DNA of 64,000 bases from Rhizobium skierniewicense (GTDB lineage: Bacteria; Pseudomonadota; Alphaproteobacteria; Rhizobiales; Rhizobiaceae), in the NCBI RefSeq assembly GCF_014196515.1, contig NZ_JACIDV010000016.1:1-64000 (forward strand), in the 5' to 3' direction. How positions within the stretch are numbered: the first letter of the stretch is position 1; every line of letters starts with the position of its first letter. Both the position numbers and the translations under genes were made by a program. Below the pieces are notes generated by a model, which was not told where the DNA came from, did no database searches, and worked only from the letters and a program-made list of their open reading frames with translations. Shown here in pieces: positions 54,990 through 64,000 of the stretch.

Positions 54990-55268
54990 TTACTTCCTCT
55001 TTGCCTTCTTGTCCGCACCATGACCGTAATAGGTCCGGGTCGGAGAGAATTCACCGAACTTGTGACCGACCATGTCTTCGTTGACAGAGACGGGTACATG
55101 CTTGCTGCCGTTGTAGACGCCGAATGTCAGACCAACGAACTGAGGCAGGATCGTGGAGCGACGGCTCCAGATCTTGATCACTTCACTGCGTCCGCCTTCG
55201 CGTACCTTCTCAGCCTTAGTGAGAAGATAACCGTCAACAAACGGACCTTTCCATACTGAACGAGCCAT
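54990..55268 (-). CDS. rpsS: 30S ribosomal protein S19
   Basis: A 92-residue head protein: [39 protein letters not shown] and [20 protein letters not shown]. Gap to rplB is 15 bp. Confidence 0.98.
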   Translation of the reverse strand: MARSVWKGPFVDGYLLTKAEKVREGGRSEVIKIWSRRSTILPQFVGLTFGVYNGSKHVPVSVNEDMVGHKFGEFSPTRTYYGHGADKKAKRK

Positions 55269-55283
55269 TTGAGAGTTCCTCTC

Positions 55284-56120
55284 TTACTTCTTGCGCTGAT
55301 GGCGCGAACGCATGATGAACTTGTCGGTCGACTTGTTGGAGCGAGTCCGCTTGCCCTTTGTGGGTTTACCCCACGGAGTCACCGGATGGCGACCACCAGA
55401 CGTACGACCTTCACCACCACCATGAGGGTGATCGACAGGGTTCATCACGACACCGCGAACGTGAGGCTTCTTGCCGCGCCAGCGTGAACGACCGGCTTTG
55501 CCGTCGTTTGTGTTGCCATGATCGGCATTCGAGACAGCACCGATCGATGCAAGGCAAGAGCCATGCACCAGACGCTGCTCACCGGAGTTCAAGCGAAGGA
55601 TCGCCATCCCTGCATCGCGACCAACGAGCTGAACATACGTGCCGGCGGAGCGGGCAATCTGACCACCCTTGCCTGGCTTCATCTCGACGTTGTGGATGAT
55701 CGAACCGACTGGAATGTACTGAAGAGGCATTGTGTTGCCTGGCTTCACGTCCACTGCCTTTTCGGATGCGATCACCTTGTCACCGGCAGCGATACGCTGT
55801 GGCGCGAGAATGTAAGCCTGTTGGCCGTCCGTGTATGTCACGAGCGCGATGAATGCGGTGCGGTTAGGGTCATATTCCAGACGCTCGACCGTACCTTCAA
55901 CGTCGAATTTACGACGCTTGAAGTCTACGAGACGGTAGGTCCGCTTGTGACCGCCGCCCTGAAAACGAACGGTGATCCGGCCCTGGTTGTTACGGCCACC
56001 CTTCGAGCTGAGGCCCTCTGTGAGAGCCTTTACCGGCTTGCCCTTGTAGAGCGAAGACCGGTCCACGATAACCAGCTGACGCTGGCTTGGCGTGGTCGGA
56101 TTGAAACTTTTCAATGCCAT
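55284..56120 (-). CDS. rplB: 50S ribosomal protein L2
   Basis: Peptidyl-transferase-centre protein of 278 residues. [20 protein letters not shown] and the conserved [20 protein letters not shown] loop with the catalytic-region histidine are present. Gap to rplW is 45 bp. Confidence 0.98.
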   Translation of the reverse strand: MALKSFNPTTPSQRQLVIVDRSSLYKGKPVKALTEGLSSKGGRNNQGRITVRFQGGGHKRTYRLVDFKRRKFDVEGTVERLEYDPNRTAFIALVTYTDGQQAYILAPQRIAAGDKVIASEKAVDVKPGNTMPLQYIPVGSIIHNVEMKPGKGGQIARSAGTYVQLVGRDAGMAILRLNSGEQRLVHGSCLASIGAVSNADHGNTNDGKAGRSRWRGKKPHVRGVVMNPVDHPHGGGEGRTSGGRHPVTPWGKPTKGKRTRSNKSTDKFIMRSRHQRKK

Positions 56121-56165
56121 TGTATTTGTTCCCTTTTGGGTCTTTGCCCGCTTGGGCCTAACCTT

Positions 56166-56459
56166 TTAGAGTCCGGTGGACACGTCTATGGATTGACCTT
56201 CGGCCAGCGTAATGATGGCTTTTTTGACATCCTTACGCTTACCAGCGAATCCACGGAAACGACGAGTCTTACCCTTGCGGATAAGCGTGTTCACTGCCGT
56301 GACCTTGACGCCGAAGAGTGCTTCGACTGCAGCCTTGATTTCAGGCTTCGAAGCGTCTTTGGCGACGTTGAATACGACCTGGTTCTGTTCAGAGACCAGC
56401 GTCGACTTTTCCGTGATCGAAGGAGATACGATCACATCGTAGTGGCGAAGATCCGTCAT
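56166..56459 (-). CDS. rplW: 50S ribosomal protein L23
   Basis: Docking site for trigger factor and SRP at the tunnel exit, 97 residues: [20 protein letters not shown] and [20 protein letters not shown]. Its start overlaps the rplD stop by four bases (ATGA). Confidence 0.98.
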   Translation of the reverse strand: MTDLRHYDVIVSPSITEKSTLVSEQNQVVFNVAKDASKPEIKAAVEALFGVKVTAVNTLIRKGKTRRFRGFAGKRKDVKKAIITLAEGQSIDVSTGL

Positions 56460-57076
56460 TTGAACCGCTCCTCAAGGGCTTCAACCGCAGCCTTGGACAG
56501 CACGAGCTTGCCGCGGCGCAGGATGTCGTAAACATTGATGCCCTGGATCGGCAGAACGTCCACATTCGGAATGTTCTGGGCTGCGAGCTTGAAGTTTCCA
56601 TCAAGTTCAGCGCCACCGATAACGAGAGCGTTGGTCAGGCCAAGCGTTGCGAAGTGGCCAAGCAGACCCTTTGTCTTTGCATCGGTCGCAACGAGCTGAT
56701 CAACAATGATCAGTTCTTCGGACTTCAGCTTTGCAGACAAAGCATGACGCAATGCAAGCGCGCGGACCTTCTTGGGAAGATCGTGAGCGTGGCTGCGAAC
56801 GACTGGGCCGTGGGCTTTGCCGCCGCCGCGAAACTGCGGTGCGCGAGCCGAATGGTGACGAGCGCGGCCCGTACCCTTCTGCTTGTACATCTTTGCACCC
56901 GTGCGGGAAACTTCCGAACGGTTCTTGCTCTTGTGCGTTCCCTGCTGCTTCTTGGCGAGCTGGTAACGAACCATGCGGGCCAGGATGTCCTGGCGTGGGT
57001 CGAGGCCGAAAATTTCGTCCGACAGGGATACCGTGCCGGCGTCTTTTCCCTCGAGGGTTTTGACGTTCAATTCCAT
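56456..57076 (-). CDS. rplD: 50S ribosomal protein L4
   Basis: A 206-residue protein whose loop [20 protein letters not shown] lines the exit tunnel. In E. coli L4 also represses the S10 operon through the rpsJ leader; here the leader exists, but I saw no clear match to that structure. Gap to rplC is 12 bp. Confidence 0.98.
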   Translation of the reverse strand: MELNVKTLEGKDAGTVSLSDEIFGLDPRQDILARMVRYQLAKKQQGTHKSKNRSEVSRTGAKMYKQKGTGRARHHSARAPQFRGGGKAHGPVVRSHAHDLPKKVRALALRHALSAKLKSEELIIVDQLVATDAKTKGLLGHFATLGLTNALVIGGAELDGNFKLAAQNIPNVDVLPIQGINVYDILRRGKLVLSKAAVEALEERFK

Positions 57077-57088
57077 GATGAGGCTCCC

Positions 57089-57730
57089 TTACTTCGCTGC
57101 CGACTTAACGGCGTCGCGGACGATGATCCAGGAACCCTTGGAACCGGGAACGGCGCCCTTCACGAGGATCAAACCGCGACCCTCATCAGTCGAAACCACT
57201 TCCAGATTCTGGGTGGTGACGCGTGTGCTGCCCATGTGACCAGCCATGCGCTTGCCCTTCCAGACCTTGCCGGGATCCTGGTTAGAACCCGTCGAACCGT
57301 GAGCACGGTGCGATACGGAGTTACCGTGCGATGCGCGGCCACCACCGAAGTTGTGACGCTTCATCGAACCGGCAAAACCCTTACCGATCGTCGTGCCGGT
57401 AACGTCTACCAGCTGGCCTGTCTGAAAATGATCTGCGGTCAGTGTTGCACCGACGTCGATGAGGTTTTCGGGGGAAACCCGGAACTCAACGAGCTTTGCT
57501 TTCGGCTCGACGCTGGCAGCGGCAAAATGACCGCGGAGTGCCTTTGTCGTATTCTTGACCTTGGACTGGCCCGCACCGAGCTGAACTGCAGTGTAGCCAT
57601 TCTTGTCTTCTGTGCGCTGGGAAACAACTTGTACGTTGTCCAAACGCAGTACCGTTACTGGGATATGCTCACCGGCGTCATTATAGACCCGAGTCATACC
57701 CACTTTCTGTGCAATCACACCTGAACGCAT
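57089..57730 (-). CDS. rplC: 50S ribosomal protein L3
   Basis: Assembly-initiator protein of 213 residues: [20 protein letters not shown] and [21 protein letters not shown] 170-bp gap separates it from rpsJ. Confidence 0.98.
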   Translation of the reverse strand: MRSGVIAQKVGMTRVYNDAGEHIPVTVLRLDNVQVVSQRTEDKNGYTAVQLGAGQSKVKNTTKALRGHFAAASVEPKAKLVEFRVSPENLIDVGATLTADHFQTGQLVDVTGTTIGKGFAGSMKRHNFGGGRASHGNSVSHRAHGSTGSNQDPGKVWKGKRMAGHMGSTRVTTQNLEVVSTDEGRGLILVKGAVPGSKGSWIIVRDAVKSAAK

Positions 57731-57900
57731 TGGTTCAATCCTCTTGCGAGCCTTGAAGGGAGAACCCTCTGTGGCCTTTGTTAAGGAGTTCCCTTCGACG
57801 TCTCACGACGTTTCCGGTCTCCGGATTGGAAGTCGTTGGATCGCTCCACGTACCTTCCTTGTTATATCGGCCCTTGCTTTCACAAGGTCGGGCCGAGGTC

Positions 57901-58209
57901 TTAGAGCTTGATTTCGACGTCAACGCCAGCAGCCAGGTCGAGCTTCATCAAAGCATCAACGGTCTGTGGTGTCGGGTCTACGATATCGAGAAGGCGCTTG
58001 TGCGTCCGCATTTCGAACTGCTCACGGCTCTTCTTGTCAACGTGAGGAGAACGGTTGACTGTAAATTTTTCGATGCGGGTTGGCAGTGGAACCGGGCCGC
58101 GAACGCTGGCGCCGGTGCGCTTGGCGGTCGACACGATTTCACGGGTGGAGGCATCGAGGATCCGGTGATCAAACGCCTTGAGGCGGATACGGATATTCTG
58201 GCCGTTCAT
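57901..58209 (-). CDS. rpsJ: 30S ribosomal protein S10 (NusE)
   Basis: A 102-residue protein that also binds NusB and NusG in antitermination. [20 protein letters not shown] and [17 protein letters not shown] are diagnostic. ATG 58209 is used; an ATG ten codons earlier (58239) adds only basic low-complexity residues. First gene of the S10 block. Confidence 0.97.
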
Positions 58210-58568
58210 TCGTCTTGTCCTTGTTCTTTGTCTTTGCATTTCCGCACGCGGAAATACATGAACCTATTGATCGTGGCGCCGCAGATTTTCAAAAATCAAG
58301 AGGAATGCGAAGCAGCATCCCAATCATTTCGGTAGTCTGTAAGGTTAAAATCACCGGGCCTCGCGACTGATCACGAATCCAGACTGGTGAGTGTGAGTGC
58401 GCGTTTACGCCCTTTCACCGAATTTTTCAAGCCTTAAAAATGCAACGCAACGATGCTTTTCACAAAACGTTCGATGGCGGTGTTTTCCACACCGCCATCG
58501 AACATAATCACACAGCAGGCAAGACGCCCGCTCTTTCCGCGACGGTGCCAGAGCACCGCCAGCGTTTA
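58210..58568. other. tuf-rpsJ spacer with S10 leader
   Basis: This 359-bp region holds the tuf terminator (58470-58502) and the leader of the S10 block. No promoter hexamers were fixed with confidence; no ORF or tRNA is seen. Confidence 0.4.
58470..58502 (-). terminator. Terminator of rpsL-rpsG-fusA-tuf
   Basis: TTCGATGGCGGTGT and ACACCGCCATCGAA pair perfectly over 14 bases around a 5-base loop, 67 bases past the tuf stop, followed on the minus strand by CGTTTTG. Confidence 0.85.
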
Positions 58569-59744
<1,176 letters not shown>

Positions 59745-59810
59745 TCGTGGCTCTCCATTCCTGTCCCGTAAAGGGAATAAACTCTAAATTTCGTTTGGGG
59801 CGTACCCCGA

Positions 59811-61910
59811 TCACTTCTGACCGGAGTACTTTGCCTGGATTTCCGTAGCAACGTTGCTTGGAACCGGCGAATAGTGATCGAAGGTCATCGAATACTGCGC
59901 GCGGCCCTGGGACATGGAGCGCAGGTTGTCGACGTATTTGAACATGTTGGCCAGTGGCACATGCGCGTTGATAACAACGGCAATACCGCGGCTCTCCTGA
60001 CCCTGGATCTGACCGCGACGCGAGTTCAGATCGCCGATAACGTCACCGACGTAATCTTCAGGCGTAACAACCTCAACCTTCATCATCGGCTCGAGAAGCT
60101 GTGCACCAGCCTTCTTCGCTGCTTCACGGAAGCAGGCACGCGACGCGATTTCGAACGCCAGAACCGAGGAGTCAACGTCGTGGTATGCGCCGTCGATCAA
60201 GGTTGCCTTGACACCCAACATTGGGAAGCCAGCGAGCGGACCGGAAGACAGGACGCTTTCGATACCCTTCTGAACGCCCGGGATGTATTCCTTCGGAACA
60301 GCACCACCAACGATCTTGGACTCGAACTTGAAATCTTCGCCGTCCGGGTTTGGTTCGAAAACGATCTTCACACGAGCGAACTGACCGGTACCACCGGACT
60401 GCTTCTTGTGTGTGTAATCTTCTTCGTGCTGACGCGTGATCGTTTCACGGTAAGCAACCTGCGGAGCACCAACGGTAGCTTCGACCTTGAACTCGCGACG
60501 CATACGGTCAACGAGAATATCGAGGTGAAGTTCGCCCATGCCGGCAATGATCGTCTGACCGGATTCTTCATCCGTCTTGACGCGGAACGATGGATCTTCA
60601 GCAGCCAGGCGGTTAAGCGCGAGGCCCATCTTTTCCTGGTCGCCCTTGGTCTTCGGTTCGATCGCGATCTGGATAACCGGCTCAGGGAATTCCATGCGCT
60701 CAAGGATAACTGGCTTCAGGGGATCGCAAAGCGTGTCGCCTGTCGTCGTTTCCTTGAGGCCAGCCAGAGCAACGATGTCGCCAGCAAAGGCTTCTTCGAT
60801 GTCTTCGCGCGAGTTGGAGTGCATCTGAAGCATACGGCCGACGCGCTCGCGCTTGTCCTTGACCGTGTTGATGACAGAAGTACCCTTTTCGAGCTTGCCC
60901 GAATAGATGCGTGCGAAGGTGAGCGAACCAACGAAGGGGTCGTTCATGATCTTGAATGCGAGCATGGAAAGCGGCTCGCTGTCATCAGGATGACGTTCGA
61001 TTTCGGCTTCTGTCTTGAAGTCGATGCCCTTGATCGCAGGAATGTCGAGCGGCGAAGGCAGGTAATCGCAAACGGCGTCGAGAAGGGGCTGAACGCCCTT
61101 GTTCTTGAACGCGGTACCGCAGAACATCGGATGGAACTTCACGTCGATGGTGCCGCGGCGAACAAGAGCACGGATCTTGTCATTGTCGGGCATTTCGCCG
61201 TTCAGGTAGGCTTCCATTGCTTCTTCATCGATATCGACGACCTGTTCGATCATCTTCTCGCGATATTCAGCTGCCTTTTCCTTCATGTCGTCAGGGATTT
61301 CGACAACATCCCACTGAGCGCCAAGCGACTCGTCGCGCCAGATCAGAGCGTTCATTTCGATCAGATCGATCACGCCCTTGAATTCTGTTTCCGCACCGAT
61401 TGGAAGCTGCATGACAACAGCGATAGCACCGAGACGAGTCTTGATCATTTCTACCGAGCGGTAGAAGTCAGCACCGGTCTTGTCCATCTTGTTGCAGAAG
61501 ATCATCCGCGGAACGTTGTACTTTTCAGCCTGACGCCAGACGGTTTCCGTCTGCGGCTCTACACCGGCGTTGGCATCGAGAAGCGCGATCGCACCATCGA
61601 GAACGCGCAGCGAACGTTCAACTTCAATCGTGAAGTCAACGTGGCCGGGGGTGTCAATAATGTTGAAACGGCGCATCTTGCCATCGCGACCCTTCCAGAA
61701 GGTCGTGGTGGCAGCAGAGGTAATGGTGATACCACGCTCCTGCTCCTGTTCCATCCAGTCCATCGTGGCTGCGCCATCATGAACTTCGCCGATCTTGTGC
61801 GACTTGCCGGTGTAATAAAGAATACGCTCGGTGGTCGTCGTCTTACCGGCGTCGATATGCGCCATGATACCGAAATTGCGGTAGTCTTCGATTTTATATT
61901 CGCGAGCCAT
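59811..61910 (-). CDS. fusA: Elongation factor G
   Basis: Translocase GTPase of 699 residues in five domains. G1 AHIDAGKTT (17-25), the switch-I region [16 protein letters not shown]3 DTPGH and G4 NKMD are all present. It lies 27 bp after rpsG. Confidence 0.99.
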   Translation of the reverse strand: MAREYKIEDYRNFGIMAHIDAGKTTTTERILYYTGKSHKIGEVHDGAATMDWMEQEQERGITITSAATTTFWKGRDGKMRRFNIIDTPGHVDFTIEVERSLRVLDGAIALLDANAGVEPQTETVWRQAEKYNVPRMIFCNKMDKTGADFYRSVEMIKTRLGAIAVVMQLPIGAETEFKGVIDLIEMNALIWRDESLGAQWDVVEIPDDMKEKAAEYREKMIEQVVDIDEEAMEAYLNGEMPDNDKIRALVRRGTIDVKFHPMFCGTAFKNKGVQPLLDAVCDYLPSPLDIPAIKGIDFKTEAEIERHPDDSEPLSMLAFKIMNDPFVGSLTFARIYSGKLEKGTSVINTVKDKRERVGRMLQMHSNSREDIEEAFAGDIVALAGLKETTTGDTLCDPLKPVILERMEFPEPVIQIAIEPKTKGDQEKMGLALNRLAAEDPSFRVKTDEESGQTIIAGMGELHLDILVDRMRREFKVEATVGAPQVAYRETITRQHEEDYTHKKQSGGTGQFARVKIVFEPNPDGEDFKFESKIVGGAVPKEYIPGVQKGIESVLSSGPLAGFPMLGVKATLIDGAYHDVDSSVLAFEIASRACFREAAKKAGAQLLEPMMKVEVVTPEDYVGDVIGDLNSRRGQIQGQESRGIAVVINAHVPLANMFKYVDNLRSMSQGRAQYSMTFDHYSPVPSNVATEIQAKYSGQK

Positions 61911-61937
61911 AACGGACTGCCTTTCGGATCGTTTAGA

Positions 61938-62426
<489 letters not shown>

Positions 62427-62486
62427 TTAGGGACGCTTTACCACGCGGAGAACCTCGCGCAGCGCCTGAATTTGTTCGAACCCGAA

Positions 62487-62858
62487 TTACTTCGGACGCT
62501 TCGCACCATACTTGGAGCGGCGCTGCTTGCGGTTCTTGACGCCCTGCGTATCGAGAACACCACGGATGACGTGGTAACGAACGCCTGGCAAGTCCTTTAC
62601 GCGGCCGCCACGGATCATGACAACGGAGTGTTCCTGAAGGTTATGGCCTTCACCTGGAATGTAACCGATGACTTCAAAACCGTTGGTGAGGCGGATCTTG
62701 GCAACCTTACGAAGAGCCGAGTTAGGCTTCTTAGGGGTCGTTGTGTAAACGCGTGTGCAAACGCCGCGCTTCTGTGGGTTTTCCTGCAGTGCAGGAACCT
62801 TATTGCGCTTTACCTGTGCCTGACGTGGCTTGCGGATCAGCTGGTTTACGGTAGGCAT
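62487..62858 (-). CDS. rpsL: 30S ribosomal protein S12
   Basis: Decoding-centre protein of 123 residues. [13 protein letters not shown] starts it; the streptomycin-related segments [13 protein letters not shown] (Lys43 region) and [12 protein letters not shown] (Lys88 region) are wild type, so no resistance change is seen. First gene of the cluster, with a 78-bp gap to rpsG. Confidence 0.99.
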   Translation of the reverse strand: MPTVNQLIRKPRQAQVKRNKVPALQENPQKRGVCTRVYTTTPKKPNSALRKVAKIRLTNGFEVIGYIPGEGHNLQEHSVVMIRGGRVKDLPGVRYHVIRGVLDTQGVKNRKQRRSKYGAKRPK

Positions 62859-63355
62859 ATAACCATCCCTTGCAAAAACTACTTTAGCCACCCTCACGGA
62901 TGGCGGTTATACCGTTTCCGGCAACGACGCACGCATGGCTTCATGCATAAATCGTGGCCCTATCCGTTTTTGACGGATGGACCACCAAGAGCAGAGGACG
63001 TAAATCCTACGTCTTGCATGCAACAATCGTGTCTCGTACGTGTTTTTGGACCCTTGTTTGAGGCAATCTCTGGAACGAGTCGTTCCAGAAAGCCAAACCT
63101 CACATTGGTTCCGATGGCGGGCGTACTACTGTTTTACCCCGCTTTCGTCAAGGGCGATTCAACATTTAGTCCCCGCGCACGCGCCCTGGACGCCTTTGGC
63201 ATACAGGATTTCGAAAGCCTATAACATAATGTCCCTCCCCGTGCACGCTTTTCCCAATCTCACCTTTGGCTTTTGCGAAAAGCGGTCTATTGATTCCCTC
63301 AAGGCGAGGGCTCGTGCCACCGCCAGACGATTATAACCAGAAAAGGAATCGCGTC
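62859..63355. other. Divergent spacer upstream of rpsL
   Basis: This 497-bp region holds the rpsL promoter side and the promoter of the small acidic gene. A perfect 21-bp palindrome lies at 63069-63089. On the minus strand TATAAC (about 62905-62910) is a possible -10 for rpsL, without a clear -35. No ORF is convincing. Confidence 0.4.
63069..63089. promoter_or_regulatory. 21-bp perfect palindrome upstream of rpsL
   Basis: TCTGGAACGA-G-TCGTTCCAGA is a perfect 10-bp inverted repeat with a single central base, 210 bases before rpsL and 267 before the small acidic gene. Either a regulator site or a very tight hairpin; it does not fit the alphaproteobacterial LexA box (GTTC-N7-GTTC). Confidence 0.45.
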
Positions 63356-63649
63356 ATGATTACAGAACCAGACAACGACAACGGACGCGACGACGCCATG
63401 GTCTTCATCGTCATCGGCAAGGCCTATGAGCGTGAAGGCGACGACGGCATCGATATCCACGTCATCCTCAAGGCGCCTGATGACGACAGCGCCGTGCGTG
63501 AAGCCCTGAACGCGCTCTCCGAAGAAGGCTTCCTCGAAGCTGACCTCGACCAGATCGGCATGCTGACCGACATTCCCGACGAGGAACCCCATGCGTCGGC
63601 CTATCAGGGCGCGCTTGAGGGGGAAGTGGCGATTATCCGGTTTGCTTGA
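63356..63649 (+). CDS. Small acidic hypothetical protein
   Basis: A 97-residue soluble protein, strongly acidic, with an alternating pattern AMVFIVIGKAYEREGDDGID, then ILKAPDDDSAVREALNALSE and VAIIRFA at the end, suggesting a small alpha/beta ferredoxin-like fold. No family recognised; it appears to be of a type conserved in rhizobia. AAAAGGA nine bases before ATG 63356 fixes the start. Divergent from rpsL. Confidence 0.65.
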   Translation: MITEPDNDNGRDDAMVFIVIGKAYEREGDDGIDIHVILKAPDDDSAVREALNALSEEGFLEADLDQIGMLTDIPDEEPHASAYQGALEGEVAIIRFA

Positions 63650-64000
63650 GGAAATGTTGGGCGCGCTGGATTGCCAGTGCGCTCAAGCAACGCCGACGAA
63701 GACTGCCAGTGATCTCGTGACCGAAAGCATCATGTCGTCGCCAACGTGACCGAATACTGGCCGTGACTTATTTCGCAGCATAGTCATGGACATGTCGATC
63801 ATCACCTGAGATGGCTTGGTCAATCCGTTTCAAGATGAAGGCTAACCTGTGACTGTAACGCGTATGAACGTTGCGTCAACCAGTGTGCCAGAAAGCAACA
63901 ACACTGTAACCGTTGCTGTATCTGAAAAGTAATCAGCTTGAATGATCAAGGCAGGGCGTGGCTTGCCAAAACCACTTGAAACAGACATCGTTACGATATC
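63650..64000. other. End of window, no gene supported
   Basis: The last 351 bases contain short frames with many stops on both strands and no recognisable product. I see no tRNA, terminator or repeat. A gene beginning beyond the window may use this as its upstream region. Confidence 0.4.

Noticed and set aside
63040-63336. Plus-strand frame of 98 codons upstream of the small acidic gene
   Set aside because: Spans the palindrome, has no ribosome-binding site and no coding-like composition.

Overview
This 64 kb window is chromosomal DNA from an alphaproteobacterium, most likely of the Rhizobiaceae (Agrobacterium/Rhizobium group). Supporting signs are a short-lid adenylate kinase next to secY, a type 2 ArgC, ExoD, an alanyl-tRNA editing protein, MsrPQ, a DUF2842 protein, a DUF982 protein and an ars operon of ACR3 type. 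Species cannot be fixed from the sequence alone. No CRISPR array, rRNA operon, complete insertion sequence or prophage was seen.

Layout. 0.1-2.4 kb: clpP-clpX (minus). 2.8-9.9 kb: a membrane diguanylate cyclase, gamma-glutamyltransferase, a soluble P450, a small cupin, O-acetylhomoserine sulfhydrylase, a CoA-binding protein and an EamA transporter. 10.8-15.9 kb: rplM-rpsI with clear promoter and terminator, an OafA-type acyltransferase, argC, and an APH(6)-like kinase overlapping argC. 16-21 kb: heme A synthase, DUF2842, and a surface polysaccharide group (a kinase-like ATPase with degenerate P-loop, a Wza-type export lipoprotein, a polyprenyl-phosphate sugar transferase). 21-25.3 kb: an orphan gene, then the arsenic operon arsR-ORF67-arsC-acr3-arsC-arsH, ending in a decayed MFS transporter gene and abutting a tRNA-Pro(GGG) gene followed by a degenerate tRNA-like copy. 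26-31 kb: tyrosine phosphatase, YqaA, a 34-residue membrane peptide, ExoD, PGPGW-type protein, tRNA-Asn and small stress-type or hypothetical genes. 31-41.8 kb: photolyase, cysteine synthase, AlaX, a sulfurtransferase fused to a GNAT domain, a DUF4344 protein lacking its HExxH second histidine, DUF1203, PilZ, a Tat-exported 2',3'-cyclic nucleotidase, and MsrP-MsrQ. 42-43 kb: an orphan gene of unusual sequence. 43.2-62.9 kb: the full str-S10-spc-alpha ribosomal supercluster on the minus strand, read rpsL to rplQ. 63.4 kb: a small acidic protein.

Functional links. ClpP and ClpX form one protease. The ars genes sense (ArsR), reduce (two unrelated ArsC types), export (ACR3) and oxidise or detoxify (ArsH) arsenic. 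MsrP with its membrane partner MsrQ repairs periplasmic methionine sulfoxide. The diguanylate cyclase and PilZ protein are a potential cyclic-di-GMP writer and reader. The ribosomal cluster is split by hairpins at the same boundaries as the E. coli str, S10, spc and alpha operons, with one more hairpin in front of secY-adk; rpsD and rpmJ are not in the cluster.

The most unusual items are the tRNA-Pro-like degenerate element with a re-paired acceptor stem, the ars promoter whose operator abuts the arsR start codon, an out-of-frame overlapping ORF with a strong ribosome-binding site at the Wza-type gene, the sulfurtransferase-acetyltransferase fusion, and two orphan proteins.
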